Below, in pieces: positions 22,568 through 32,515 of a stretch of DNA of 64,000 bases. The notes below the pieces were generated by a model that worked only from the letters and a program-made list of their open reading frames with translations, was not told where the DNA came from and made no database searches. A program made the translations under genes and the position numbers. The stretch covers positions 310,001-374,000 of the forward strand of contig NZ_CP023777.1 of the NCBI RefSeq assembly GCF_002557795.1, given 5' to 3'. The stretch is from Chitinophaga caeni (GTDB taxonomy: Bacteria > Bacteroidota > Bacteroidia > Chitinophagales > Chitinophagaceae). Every line of letters starts with the position of its first letter. The first letter of the stretch is position 1.

Positions 22568-25120
22568 ATGCATTTAAAGAGCAAATTTGTTCTTGCTGCT
22601 ATCTGTGCCGGCTCTGTACTGGCTGCCGGACCTGCTTTTAGCCAGAAGAAAAAGAAAAAGAAGGATGCTAAGCAAACTACATCGACTGCTGCTCCACAAC
22701 CGCAAGCTCATCGCCCACCACAGGGGAAGAAAAGTGAACCGAAGAAATTCGATGAATTGATTAATGATAAAGCCGTAGCCGATACGGGTTTATTCAACAT
22801 CTACAAACAGGAAGATCGCTATTTCTTTGAAATCCCTGATACCTTGCTTAACCGCGACATGATCGTGGTTTCCAGGCTTTCTAAATCTGCCGCCGGCATG
22901 CGTGCCGGTATGATGGGTTTTGCCGGTGACGAGATCAACGAAAACATGATCCGTTTCGAAAAAGGCCCTAACGATAAGGTATTCTTAAGGAATATCAGCG
23001 TTTCTGATGTCTCCAAGGATTCTACACAACCGATGTACTGGTCCGTGATGAACTCCAATATCCAACCGATCGTTGCTTCTTTCGATGTCAAGGGATATTC
23101 CAAATCTAAAAACGGTGTGATCATCGATATGACGGATTATATTTCCGGCGATAACGATGTACTGTTTTTTGACGGTCGAGTTAAGGGGATGTTCAAATTG
23201 ACAGGCGTTCAAGGCGATAAATCCTACATCGTGGATGTTAAGTCATTCCCGATGAACACCGAGATCAAAACCGTTAAAACTTACGGTAAAGCTCCGCAAT
23301 CTTCTCCCGGCGCTCCCCCGACCCCGGGTGGTAACGCCACGGTAGAGATTAATAGCTCCATCATTTTATTACCGAAAGTTCCGATGAAACCGCGCTATTT
23401 CGATCCGCGTGTAGGTTTCTTCGCTACCGGTTATACCGACTTTGACGCCGATCCGCAAGGTATCAAGAGAATTACCATGATCACCCGCTGGCGCTTGGAG
23501 CCTAAACCGGAAGACATGGACAAATTCAGGAGGGGAGAATTGGTAGAGCCGATCAAACCGATCGTGTTCTATATCGACCCGGCTACCCCGGTAAAATGGA
23601 GAAAATACTTGATCCAAGGTGTAAACGATTGGCAAGCTGCCTTCGAACAAGCCGGTTTCAAAAATGCCATTTATGCACGCATGGCGCCTACTAAGGAAGA
23701 AGATTCTACCTGGAGCCTGGAAGATGCGCGTTTCTCCGCGATCGTTTACAAACCTTCTCCTATTCCTAATGCCAGCGGTCCCCATGTGCATGATCCACGC
23801 TCCGGCGAGATCCTGGAAAGCCATATCAATTGGTACCATAACGTGATGCGCTTATTACGCAACTGGTACTTCGTGCAGGCTTCCCCGAACGATGAACGCG
23901 CCCGCAAAATGGAATTTGATGATGAGTTGATGGGTGAATTAATCCGTTTCGTTTCTTCCCACGAAGTTGGCCATACGCTGGGCTTACGTCACAACTTCGG
24001 TTCCAGTTCCACTTACCCCGTGGAAAAATTAAGGGATAAAGAATGGGTTAAAAAATATGGCCACGCCGCTTCCATCATGGATTACGCCCGTTTCAACTAC
24101 GTGGCTCAACCCGGGGATGGCATTACCGGTGCTGACTTATACCCACGTATCAACTTTTATGACAAATGGGCGATCGAATGGGGTTATAAAAATGTACCCG
24201 GCGCCAACACTGCTGATGAAGAAACCCCGATCCTGAACAATTGGGTTATCAACAGGTTAAAAGATAAAATCTACTGGTTCGGTACTGAAATGAACCCCGA
24301 TGATCCACGCTCTCAAAACGAGGATTTAGGTGACAATGCGATGATCGCGAGCACTTACGGTATTAAAAACCTGCAACGCATCATCCCGAATTTGGAAGCT
24401 TGGACCCGCACACCAAACGAAGGTTATAGTAACTTGAATGAATTGTACAATGAAGTTATTGGCCAGTTCAACCGTTACAATGGTCACGTTGCGAAAAATA
24501 TCGGCGGTATCTATGAAACTCCTAAAACCGTAGAACAATCCGGTTCCGTGTACGAGGTAGTTCCAAAGGCTAAACAAAAAGATGCCATGGCTTATTTGCA
24601 AAAACAATTATTCACTACTCCAACCTGGGTCATCAGCACAGATATTTTATCGAAAACTGGTGGCAACGCTACGGATATCGTGAAAAAATTGCAAGATGCG
24701 GTATTGGGCAGACTGTTAAATGCTTATACCCTCACCAAACTTGTAAATAGCGAAACCAATTACGGTAAAGGCGTTTATACGGCCAATGACTTGTTGACCG
24801 ACTTGAAAGCCGGTATCTGGAAAGAATTGCGCACCCGCGGTTCCATCGATATTTACCGCAGGAATTTACAGAAAAGCTATGTAGATGACCTGATCAAGTT
24901 GTTTGAAGATGACAAGAAAAAGGAAAATGCCAACCCGATGATGCGTGGCGGTCGTAGCAATAACGATCCTAGCGCTTCGGATGTAGCTAGCTTGGCACGC
25001 GCACATGCCGTTGTGTTGAGGAACGAAATCCGCGCAGCCAGCGGTAGCGGTGATGCGTTGACACGTTATCATTTGCAAGACCTGGCAAACCGCTTGACAG
25101 TTGCCTTAGATGCTAAATAA
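22568..25120 (+). CDS. Exported zinc-dependent metalloprotease (DUF5117/DUF4953 type metzincin)
   Basis: 850 residues. Signal peptide (about 1-25), a Lys-rich then Pro/Gln-rich linker, an N-terminal beta-rich domain (DUF5117-like), and a metzincin catalytic domain with HEVGHTLGLRH (465-475, full HExxHxxGxxH zinc site) and a Met-turn SIMDY shortly after. The C-terminal part (about 620-850) is helical. Family members are secreted or outer-membrane-associated peptidases of Bacteroidota of unknown substrate. Monocistronic, with a strong terminator 30 bp downstream. Confidence 0.9.
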   Translation: MHLKSKFVLAAICAGSVLAAGPAFSQKKKKKKDAKQTTSTAAPQPQAHRPPQGKKSEPKKFDELINDKAVADTGLFNIYKQEDRYFFEIPDTLLNRDMIVVSRLSKSAAGMRAGMMGFAGDEINENMIRFEKGPNDKVFLRNISVSDVSKDSTQPMYWSVMNSNIQPIVASFDVKGYSKSKNGVIIDMTDYISGDNDVLFFDGRVKGMFKLTGVQGDKSYIVDVKSFPMNTEIKTVKTYGKAPQSSPGAPPTPGGNATVEINSSIILLPKVPMKPRYFDPRVGFFATGYTDFDADPQGIKRITMITRWRLEPKPEDMDKFRRGELVEPIKPIVFYIDPATPVKWRKYLIQGVNDWQAAFEQAGFKNAIYARMAPTKEEDSTWSLEDARFSAIVYKPSPIPNASGPHVHDPRSGEILESHINWYHNVMRLLRNWYFVQASPNDERARKMEFDDELMGELIRFVSSHEVGHTLGLRHNFGSSSTYPVEKLRDKEWVKKYGHAASIMDYARFNYVAQPGDGITGADLYPRINFYDKWAIEWGYKNVPGANTADEETPILNNWVINRLKDKIYWFGTEMNPDDPRSQNEDLGDNAMIASTYGIKNLQRIIPNLEAWTRTPNEGYSNLNELYNEVIGQFNRYNGHVAKNIGGIYETPKTVEQSGSVYEVVPKAKQKDAMAYLQKQLFTTPTWVISTDILSKTGGNATDIVKKLQDAVLGRLLNAYTLTKLVNSETNYGKGVYTANDLLTDLKAGIWKELRTRGSIDIYRRNLQKSYVDDLIKLFEDDKKKENANPMMRGGRSNNDPSASDVASLARAHAVVLRNEIRAASGSGDALTRYHLQDLANRLTVALDAK

Positions 25121-25149
25121 CAACATTTAGCTGATCAATAAATTTCAGA

Positions 25150-25181
25150 AAAGCCCTGGCCGCTCATCCGGCCAGGGCTTT
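25150..25181. terminator. Terminator after the metzincin gene
   Basis: Perfect 12-bp stem AAAGCCCTGGCC / GGCCAGGGCTTT with an 8-nt loop, followed by TTT on the plus strand. Confidence 0.88.
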
Positions 25182-25202
25182 TTCATGGGCAAAAACTAAA
25201 CA

Positions 25203-25230
25203 ATAAAAAACCGCCCAGGAATGAGCGGTT
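25203..25230 (-). terminator. Minus-strand terminator-like hairpin without an upstream gene
   Basis: Stem AACCGC / GCGGTT (25209-25214, 25225-25230) followed on the minus strand by six T residues. No minus-strand gene precedes it, so it may end an antisense transcript from the transporter leader or be fortuitous. Confidence 0.4.
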
Positions 25231-25368
25231 ACGCTATTTATCCCTATACTTATAGTAAGTATCAGGTGTAAAATTATTCTTTCCCAACGCAGTGGACATG
25301 CGTAGCCAATATTCAATTTGCCCGGCCCCGGGAATCCACTAAATTCGCACAAACATCCAGGACTTATC

Positions 25369-26250
25369 ATGTGGAAAGGAGCCATCTTAGTTTTAACGGG
25401 AGCTTGTAGTTTCGGAATATTATCAACGATCGTAAAGTCTGCTTACAAGGAAGGATTCACACTTTCCGAGCTTTGCGGCATGCAGGCCGGGATCGGTATG
25501 CTGATCTTATGGTTGATTTTTGCCTTTGGGAAAAAGTCAACCGGTCTCCAAGGTAATTTGAAACACGGACTGGTTTTATTGCTCATGGGCACATCCACGG
25601 GACTGGTGAGTATTTGTTATTATTATAGTGTTCAATATATCCCGGCTAGTATCGCCATATTATTATTAATGCAATTTACCTGGATGAACATACTTGTAGA
25701 TTCATTCATCCGCAAAAGGCGACCGGGTTGGATAGAACTAATATGTGTTTTACTAATCTTAGCAGGAACGGCTATGGCTAGCGGTATGGTAAACAATGTT
25801 TATGACTCTTTACCCTGGGTAGGCATTTTATTCGGTTTAATGGCCGCTGCATTTTATACAGTTTTTATGACGGTAAATGCATCTAACCGTTTACAGTTTA
25901 CACCGGTGTTAAAAAGCGCCTGGATGGTGACCGGGGCATTCATTATCGTCAGTATCATATTACCGCCTACTTATTTGGTCAATGGTCGCTTATGGGAATC
26001 GCCTTTAATTTTATGGGGGTTACCCTTGGCTGTATTCGGCACCGTTTTGCCACCGTTGTTATACGCGAAAGGTATGCCGAAAGTGGGATTGTCACTGGGA
26101 GGTATCTTGAGTGCGGCAGAACTTCCCGTAGCGGTATTTGCAGCGGCCATCGTTTTAAAGGAGCCGGTATCCGGATTGCAGATACTGGGACTGGCTTGCA
26201 TTTTACTGGCCATAGTATGGGCCAATCTTACCAAAAAAACAGCACGTTAA
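25369..26250 (+). CDS. EamA/DMT-family transporter
   Basis: About 293 residues with ten hydrophobic helices in two five-helix EamA repeats (second repeat from LPWVGILFGLMAAAFYTVFM). A TTG 17 codons upstream could start a longer form, but the ATG giving MWKGAILVLTGACSFG places the first membrane helix at the N-terminus, as usual. Drug/metabolite transporters of this family export amino acids or other small metabolites; the substrate is not evident. It is followed by the LacI regulator 83 bp downstream on the same strand, and co-transcription is possible. Confidence 0.88.
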   Translation: MWKGAILVLTGACSFGILSTIVKSAYKEGFTLSELCGMQAGIGMLILWLIFAFGKKSTGLQGNLKHGLVLLLMGTSTGLVSICYYYSVQYIPASIAILLLMQFTWMNILVDSFIRKRRPGWIELICVLLILAGTAMASGMVNNVYDSLPWVGILFGLMAAAFYTVFMTVNASNRLQFTPVLKSAWMVTGAFIIVSIILPPTYLVNGRLWESPLILWGLPLAVFGTVLPPLLYAKGMPKVGLSLGGILSAAELPVAVFAAAIVLKEPVSGLQILGLACILLAIVWANLTKKTAR

Positions 26251-26333
26251 TCGACCTGGAGATACCTTCCATTGTAACATTGAAGACCTATTTTCCGTTA
26301 TATATTCGTAATATCGTTCTTTAAATCCACAAA

Positions 26334-27407
26334 GTGAAAGCAAGAAAAAGTAATCAAGAACCGCGTAAAAAGGCTAAGTCTAACAAAGAACAGCCTGGAA
26401 AAATAACGATATACGATATCGCGCAACGTTTGCAAATTTCTGCATCTACAGTATCACGTGCCCTTCAAAACAATGCTTTAATTAACAAGGAAACGAGGGA
26501 ACAAGTGCAGCAAGTTGCCAATGAACTTGGTTATGTTCCTAACTGGATCGCTTCCAGCTTGCGGAAGAAACGCTCTAATATTATCGGCCTCATCGTGCCG
26601 CGTACTTCGATGTATTTCCAGTCAAACGCGATAAGCGGGATACAGCACGAGGCTCACAAATATGGTTTCAGCGTCGTGATCGCGCAAAGTGATGAATCGG
26701 TAGCGATGGAAAAGGAAGTCGTCAACACCTTGTACTCGTTAAGGGTAGATGGCCTGCTGGCAGCGGCTTCGATGTTCACAACGAATTATGATCATTTTAA
26801 TCCTTTTATTAAGAACAATATTCCCTTGGTATTTTTTGACCGTGTACCGATCGGCTTTGAAGGCTATTCCATTACCGGGAATGATTTTAAAGGTGGATTC
26901 TTAGCAACGGAACACTTGATACAACGGGGCTGTAAAAAGATTGCTCACTTCGCGGGAGCATTAACTTGTAATCTCTACGAATATCGCCTAGCGGGATATA
27001 AAGCTGCTTTGGAGAAATATAATATCCCGTACGACGAAAGCCTGGTGCATGTGCACAACCTAACCATGGACGCCGGTAGCGTAGCGGCCAAGGAATTATT
27101 AAGTTCTGGAAAGGATATTGATGGATTATTTTCTGCCAATGATTCCTCTGCTGTAGCTTTTATACAAGAAGCCAAGAAACAAGGTATCGATATTCCAGGG
27201 CAGATAAAAGTTGTCGGATATTCTAATGATCTCTCTTCCCGGATCATCGCCCCCTCTTTAACAACGATCGAACAATCGGGTTACAAGATGGGCGCCAAAG
27301 CGGTATCAACCTTAATTGCATTAATCAATAAAAATGATGCGCTGACCATCGATGAGAATTACATCTTCGACTTGGAACTAATTGAACGGGAATCAACTAA
27401 AAACTAA
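26334..27407 (+). CDS. LacI-family transcriptional regulator
   Basis: 357 residues. GTG start followed by a basic tail (about 1-22), a LacI helix-turn-helix with hinge (ITIYDIAQRLQISASTVSRALQNN, then LGYVPNWIASSLRKKRSN), and a periplasmic-binding-protein-like sensor domain (IIGLIVPRTSMYFQ ... VVGYSNDLSSRIIAPSLTTIEQ). Such proteins bind palindromic sites with a central CG and respond to sugars or sugar phosphates. It is the only regulator near the large glycan locus (1 kb beyond its 3' end, opposite strand), but no operator was found close to it. The paired operator-like 17-mers at 3.3-3.5 kb are of the right type; a link is speculative. Confidence 0.93.
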   Translation: MKARKSNQEPRKKAKSNKEQPGKITIYDIAQRLQISASTVSRALQNNALINKETREQVQQVANELGYVPNWIASSLRKKRSNIIGLIVPRTSMYFQSNAISGIQHEAHKYGFSVVIAQSDESVAMEKEVVNTLYSLRVDGLLAAASMFTTNYDHFNPFIKNNIPLVFFDRVPIGFEGYSITGNDFKGGFLATEHLIQRGCKKIAHFAGALTCNLYEYRLAGYKAALEKYNIPYDESLVHVHNLTMDAGSVAAKELLSSGKDIDGLFSANDSSAVAFIQEAKKQGIDIPGQIKVVGYSNDLSSRIIAPSLTTIEQSGYKMGAKAVSTLIALINKNDALTIDENYIFDLELIERESTKN

Positions 27408-27456
27408 TCATTCGCCTTATAAATAATTAAGCCTAACAATTAATTATACTGACCAT

Positions 27457-28293
27457 ATGAAAATTTCAAAATCATTGATTGGCATTTGCATTGCCGCAAT
27501 TTGCTATTCATGCTCTGCACCTACGCATATTTATGTGCCAAGCCAACCGAATGTTCCCATGCTAAAAGAATCGGGCGAATTTAAAGCCTCGATTGCAACG
27601 AAAAATGCAGCGGCAGCTTATGCCGTTAGTAATCACTTCGCAGTAGCTGCCAGCGGACAATATGTTTATGGCAATAACAGCAATTACCACAAGGATTTTG
27701 ATGATGATAACTTCATAGATTACGATCCATATAACCGCGGCTATTCGATCGAGGCCGGGCTCGGTTATTTCACGACAATCGGTGTTAAGAAATTAATGGT
27801 CTTCGATGTTTATTCGGGTTTTGGGAAAGGCTCTTTCAAAACTTTAGATCCCATATTTTATGATCATATCAAGGATCAAGATTATCGCCGTGATGATTAT
27901 AAACTGTCGGCTAACTTTACAAGATTTTATGTTCAGCCTACTATCGGCTTAGTACACAGGGCAGTGGAAGTTGGTTTTACCCCGAAATTTTCGATTGTAA
28001 ATTTCCACGGACTGAGGAATGGATCTAAAGCGTTGCCCGATCCGGATGACCAATTTGTGTTCCACCAGATCAGTGACGGAACGATACCGTTTTTGCAGCC
28101 AACCATCACCGTAAGGGCAGGTTACAGGTATATAAAATTCCATGCCCAGTTCTATCAAAATATTGTTCTGAAAGGAAGCACCCTGTATGATCCTCAAAAC
28201 AATATCAATTATTACGAAGATTATTTTGATTATTTTAAATCATTCATGGCCGATTTCGGGGTTTCAATTGATATCGGAAATTGGTTTAAATAA
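27457..28293 (+). CDS. Outer-membrane lipoprotein, beta-barrel-like
   Basis: 278 residues with lipobox CYSC (Cys19 of SCSAPTHIYVPSQ), then alternating hydrophobic/aromatic strands (AYAVSNHFAVAASGQYVYG, SIEAGLGYFTTIG, MVFDVYSGFGKGSFK, NFTRFYVQPTIGLVHRAVEVGFTP, VRAGYRYIKFHAQFYQNIVLKG). They look like a small outer-membrane beta-barrel or sandwich. The C-terminus DFGVSIDIGNWFK ends in an aromatic-rich strand as barrels do. Such proteins are common and uncharacterised in Chitinophagaceae. Convergent with the fucosidase gene; 49 bp after the LacI gene. Confidence 0.75.
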   Translation: MKISKSLIGICIAAICYSCSAPTHIYVPSQPNVPMLKESGEFKASIATKNAAAAYAVSNHFAVAASGQYVYGNNSNYHKDFDDDNFIDYDPYNRGYSIEAGLGYFTTIGVKKLMVFDVYSGFGKGSFKTLDPIFYDHIKDQDYRRDDYKLSANFTRFYVQPTIGLVHRAVEVGFTPKFSIVNFHGLRNGSKALPDPDDQFVFHQISDGTIPFLQPTITVRAGYRYIKFHAQFYQNIVLKGSTLYDPQNNINYYEDYFDYFKSFMADFGVSIDIGNWFK

Positions 28294-28302
28294 TTCCCGG
28301 AC

Positions 28303-28380
28303 TGGCAGTCTGTGGCAGTCTGTGGCAGTCTGTTGGCATGGGGTCGCGACCCCATGCCTCATTTCCCCCATGCCTCATTT
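28303..28380. repeat. Tandem repeats around a 24-bp TCGCGA-centred palindrome
   Basis: Three exact tandem copies of TGGCAGTCTG (28303-28332), then a perfect 24-bp palindrome (28335-28358, arms GGCATGGGG and CCCCATGCC around TCGCGA), then the right arm repeated with CCCATGCCTCATTT at 28351 and 28367. It fills the 98-bp gap between convergent stop codons. A structurally equivalent element lies at 63855-63906. No T-run follows, so it is not a typical terminator. Confidence 0.8.
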
Positions 28381-28391
28381 TCCCCCTCTAA

Positions 28392-29819
28392 TTATTTTTC
28401 AAACTGGAAAACTACTGCATATTTCCAGGCTGCTTTTTGCAATGATTTAGGAATTACAATATTGATTTGATTTCCTGAAACTTTCCATGGCAATTTTTGT
28501 TTGCTGCCCAGTACCCGCACCTTGGTTCCCCTTCTTGGAACAATCCCTGTAAAGGAAATGATCCCCGGTAGTTGTTCATTTTCAGGCAACAGGTAAATAG
28601 CATTTACCAAATGTCCATCCTTTAATTGTGTAAAACATACCTTGCCGTCTTTATATGGGGCTATCACCCTCGTATTATAAATGGCACTCCCATTTACAGA
28701 CATCCATTGACCAATTGAATCTAACCTGGTGTAAGCTACCGGATCAAAATCACCATCAGGGCCGGGACCGATATTCAATAAATAGTTGCCGCCTTTTGCT
28801 ACGATATCAACCAGGTTATGGATGATGGTGTTAGTAGATTTATATTGATCTCCCGGCACATAAGACCAGGAATTGCCCATCGTCATACAAGTCTCCCAAG
28901 GATAAGAGAGAGGTTTGGCAGGTATCTGCTGTTCGGGTGTGCGGTAGTTTTCATAAGGACCGTGAACACTTCTGTCCACGACGATTAAACCCGGCTGATG
29001 CTCCCTGGCCATTTCAGTAATTGCCGGCATATTGATATCCTGGTCTTGCGGTGGCGTTTTAGACCATGATAACGATTCTTCCGTCTGCATACTAAGTGGT
29101 CGTACCCAACCGCCATCTAACCAAAGAATGTCTATCTTTCCATAACCCGACATTAACTCCTCGATCTGTTTATAAGTAAATTGTTGAAATTGTTTCCAAC
29201 GTTCAGGGTATTTCTTTATCTCATAATTCACATTCCTGTCTTTAGGAGGGAAATAAGGCCACCAATAATATGGAGAATGCCAATCCGGTTTAGAAAAATA
29301 CGCCCCGATGTGGAAGCCGTCATTTCTAAATGCGTCAAATACTTCACGGGCTATATTAGCTTTCGGATTTTTACTAAAAGGTACATTAGCCGCTGTGATT
29401 TTGTAATCGGATTGTTTAGTATCAAACATATTAAAACCATCGTGATGCTTGGTCGTAAACACCAGGTATTTCATTCCGGCGGCTTTTGCTGCATCGGCCC
29501 ATTTGGAAGGATTAAACTTTACAGGGTTGAACTTTGTCGGTAAAGCTTCATATTCTTGCAGATATTGATAGTAAGGGATGCCGTATGGTTTTCTTTGGGT
29601 CCAGCCTTCATCTTCCGGGCAAATACTCCAAGATTCTACAACACCTTTTATACTATATGGCCCCCAGTGAATCATCAGTCCAAATTTCCAGTCCTGCCAA
29701 TTGTCGAGCTTATGAAGTACGGCGGTATCTGTTTCCGGGACATAAGGATGCTCTTCCTGGGCGAACATCGGCAAGTTATAACCTGCCATAAAGAGTAACA
29801 GCAAAAAATATTTTCTCAT
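28392..29819 (-). CDS. Alpha-L-fucosidase, GH29 family
   Basis: 475 residues: signal peptide (ending about FAQEE), GH29 TIM barrel with FGLMIHWGPYS (46-56), KHHDGF (124-129) and the nucleophile site WLDGGW (Asp235), then a C-terminal beta-sandwich (about 375-475). Hydrolyses terminal alpha-L-fucosyl residues from glycans, here in the periplasm. Last gene of the large minus-strand locus, 21 nt after the mannosidase gene, and probably co-transcribed with it. The acid/base residue is variable in GH29 and was not assigned. Confidence 0.93.
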   Translation of the reverse strand: MRKYFLLLLFMAGYNLPMFAQEEHPYVPETDTAVLHKLDNWQDWKFGLMIHWGPYSIKGVVESWSICPEDEGWTQRKPYGIPYYQYLQEYEALPTKFNPVKFNPSKWADAAKAAGMKYLVFTTKHHDGFNMFDTKQSDYKITAANVPFSKNPKANIAREVFDAFRNDGFHIGAYFSKPDWHSPYYWWPYFPPKDRNVNYEIKKYPERWKQFQQFTYKQIEELMSGYGKIDILWLDGGWVRPLSMQTEESLSWSKTPPQDQDINMPAITEMAREHQPGLIVVDRSVHGPYENYRTPEQQIPAKPLSYPWETCMTMGNSWSYVPGDQYKSTNTIIHNLVDIVAKGGNYLLNIGPGPDGDFDPVAYTRLDSIGQWMSVNGSAIYNTRVIAPYKDGKVCFTQLKDGHLVNAIYLLPENEQLPGIISFTGIVPRRGTKVRVLGSKQKLPWKVSGNQINIVIPKSLQKAAWKYAVVFQFEK

Positions 29820-29840
29820 ATTATTATTTTTAACGCATTT

Positions 29841-32402
29841 CTATTTATAAGCATCCAACAAGTTCATTACGATAAGATTCGATTTGACTTGTTTCAAAGT
29901 CAAATTGGAACGCAAATAAATATTCAATGTCTCACCGGGCAAAACATCCATATAATTATCACTAAATACTGCGGACTTATCAGCGGGCAATTGCAGGTAA
30001 ACATTTTTAGCAAGCCCAGATGAATGAACCTGTAAAATATACTGATCCCATTTAGCAATGATATCAACATCAACTGAAGGTTGTTGCAAATTCAAATCTT
30101 TAGGATCTTTCAAATAAAATACATTTCTGACGATCCCTCCTTTTTCTTCCTTCCATGTGGTTTCAATAAATACATTGGAAGTACTAGCAATATTCTCAAT
30201 ATCATTTATTGCTATATCAAAAACATTCAAACTACTGTTTCCCTTCAGTTCGACCTTCAAACTGGTATCTTTCAAAACCGTACCATCAAAGCGTTTTAAC
30301 ATCCAGGTAAATTTACCTTTAGCGGTATTTAGACGATCGGTAATGATATAAGATTTCAAAATGTTTTCATCTATATAATTGCTGACAATCGTCGTATCAT
30401 AAGCTTTCTTTACAAAGAATTGTAAGGCTTTCCACCGTCCCGTATAATCCATGCTGGACCATGAAGCGGCAGGCCAGCAGTCATTGAGCTGCCAGTATAG
30501 CGTCCCCATGCAATAAGGCATATTCCTTCTATGCGCTTCCATACCAACTTTTATTCCTTCTGCTTGTAAAACCTGGTTTAAATATAAAAACGACGGAAAA
30601 TCCTTGGGCTCTTTATAATAATGAAGCATATAAGTATTGATCGCGGCATTTCCCCTTGTAACACTTTTCTGGTGCGCTTGCATGACGTTTCCGTAAATAT
30701 CATAATCCTTTTCCGTAGCAAAATTCGGCATCGTTTCAATACCGGGGAAGGACTGGAACCCGTACTCGCTCATAAACCGCGGTACTTTTACATTTAGCTG
30801 CTCAAACCATTCCATGCCGTGCCAGACTCCCCAGTAATGATTATCGCCCACCTTAAAATCTTCCGCTTTTCCCCAGTTACTAACCGGTGATGAAGAAAAA
30901 TAAAACCTGCCCGGATCATTTTTATTAACTTCTTGCGGTAATAATTCTTTAAACAACTTATCGTATCCCTCCAAGAAATCTTCCCACTGTCGATCGGTAT
31001 AAGCATAACTGCCCTTCCAACCCCAGTTCTTGATAGCAACTGCAATTTCATTATTCCCGCACCAAAGCGCCAAGGAAGGATGATTTCTCAAACGGCGGAT
31101 GTTGTAAACAGCTTCTTTACGAACATTTTCAAAGAAATTTTCATCGGAAGGATAAAGGCTACAGGCAAACATAAAATCCTGCCATACTAGTATGCCCGTT
31201 TCATCAGCCAGATCGTAAAAAATATCTTTCTCATAAATACCACCGCCCCATACACGAACCATATTAAAATGGCAGTCTTTCATCGTGCGGAAGATCGATT
31301 GATATTGTTCATCTGTCACGCGCGGCAGAAAATTATCTTGCGGAATATAATTAGCCCCTTTCATGAATACGGGCACACCGTTTACTTTTACAAAAAAACT
31401 TTCGCCCCATTGATCGGGCTTGTTCACTACTTCAACAGTGCGTAAACCGATTTTCTTTACCTGTCGATCTACCACGTTATGAGCATAACTTACGGAAACT
31501 TCCACGGGATAAAGCACCTGCTTACCCAGTCCGTTCGGCCACCATCTATCCGGTTTCTTGATATTAAAAGGGATATCAATCTCTTGTTTCCCGGGTTGGC
31601 ATGTAATACGCTTACTAACGGATGCAAATTTTTTAGCGGGACTGGAAATGCGGACTTCATATTCCCCTGCTTGCATAATATTCAATAGCAGCTGCGCATC
31701 TACGATAGCTACTTTTTCGCTTAATGATTTTTGTTGAAGGTATACATCTTCCAGGCTTGCTTTACGGGTAATCACCAGGTCTACCGGCAACCAAATACCC
31801 GAAGTTACGAACCGGGGTCCCCAATCCCAGCCATAATGATACGGCGCCTTCCGCGCATAGATGCTTAAGGGAATTTGTGCTTGGTCATTCCCTGCCGGAT
31901 ACAGCCATCCATCTCTAACAAAATTGGGCATATCATGCCTGATCGGGCTATGGAAATACACCTTCAATTCGTTATCGCCTATATGTACAAATGGCTTTAC
32001 ATCTATCCAATGCTCAATAAACATATTATTTGCCGAATAGATTTTCTGACCGTTGAGGTAGATATCCACATATGTGTCCAGTCCTTTAAAATTTAATTGC
32101 AGGGCATCAGCATCGATGGCATCAGCAGGAATGTTCAAATTCCTCTTATACACCCAATCTATATTTTCAATCCATTGTAAAGATTTTTCATTGGTACCGA
32201 AGAAAGGATCGGGAATTAATCCGTTGCCCAGCAAGTCGGTATGAACGGTACCGGGCACTTTGGCCGGGAACCATTTTTGTTCGTCTGCCCTTCGGAAAGA
32301 CCAACCCTGATCTAACGGCATTCTTTGTTGTTGGGCAAAGGATATTGAAAAATTGACAAAAATTGATACAAAAATGACTAGAAATAGTCTGAACATGCTC
32401 AT
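29841..32402 (-). CDS. GH2 beta-mannosidase
   Basis: 853 residues with a signal peptide and the full GH2 layout: N-terminal sugar-binding sandwich (about 27-190, WSFRRADEQKWFPAKVPGTVHTDLL), immunoglobulin-like middle domain, TIM barrel, and C-terminal sandwiches. The acid/base Glu452 lies in WCGNNE and the nucleophile Glu546 in MSEYGFQSFPG. The VPGTVHTDL and WDWGPR signatures are characteristic of beta-mannosidases rather than beta-galactosidases. It removes beta-mannosyl residues such as the Man-beta-1,4-GlcNAc of N-glycan cores or mannan oligomers. Precedes the fucosidase; separated from the upstream lipoprotein genes by an internal terminator-like hairpin. Confidence 0.93.
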   Translation of the reverse strand: MSMFRLFLVIFVSIFVNFSISFAQQQRMPLDQGWSFRRADEQKWFPAKVPGTVHTDLLGNGLIPDPFFGTNEKSLQWIENIDWVYKRNLNIPADAIDADALQLNFKGLDTYVDIYLNGQKIYSANNMFIEHWIDVKPFVHIGDNELKVYFHSPIRHDMPNFVRDGWLYPAGNDQAQIPLSIYARKAPYHYGWDWGPRFVTSGIWLPVDLVITRKASLEDVYLQQKSLSEKVAIVDAQLLLNIMQAGEYEVRISSPAKKFASVSKRITCQPGKQEIDIPFNIKKPDRWWPNGLGKQVLYPVEVSVSYAHNVVDRQVKKIGLRTVEVVNKPDQWGESFFVKVNGVPVFMKGANYIPQDNFLPRVTDEQYQSIFRTMKDCHFNMVRVWGGGIYEKDIFYDLADETGILVWQDFMFACSLYPSDENFFENVRKEAVYNIRRLRNHPSLALWCGNNEIAVAIKNWGWKGSYAYTDRQWEDFLEGYDKLFKELLPQEVNKNDPGRFYFSSSPVSNWGKAEDFKVGDNHYWGVWHGMEWFEQLNVKVPRFMSEYGFQSFPGIETMPNFATEKDYDIYGNVMQAHQKSVTRGNAAINTYMLHYYKEPKDFPSFLYLNQVLQAEGIKVGMEAHRRNMPYCMGTLYWQLNDCWPAASWSSMDYTGRWKALQFFVKKAYDTTIVSNYIDENILKSYIITDRLNTAKGKFTWMLKRFDGTVLKDTSLKVELKGNSSLNVFDIAINDIENIASTSNVFIETTWKEEKGGIVRNVFYLKDPKDLNLQQPSVDVDIIAKWDQYILQVHSSGLAKNVYLQLPADKSAVFSDNYMDVLPGETLNIYLRSNLTLKQVKSNLIVMNLLDAYK

Positions 32403-32465
32403 CCTTCAAAAGTTTGTATAAAAATGGGAAATAATCTTTAGATGGCAAGGGGCTGGGGTAAAAAG

Positions 32466-32493
32466 AAAGGCATGACGAACACGCCATGCCTTT
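32466..32493 (-). terminator. Internal terminator or attenuator between lipoprotein and glycosidase genes
   Basis: Stem AAAGGCATG / CATGCCTTT with a 10-nt loop, followed on the minus strand by CTTTTT. It lies in the 113-bp gap between the first phosphodiesterase-fold gene and the mannosidase gene, the longest gap in the locus. Likely reduces read-through into the glycosidase genes. Confidence 0.7.
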
Positions 32494-32515
32494 TCTTCGT
32501 TTGCTGCTTTTCTTG

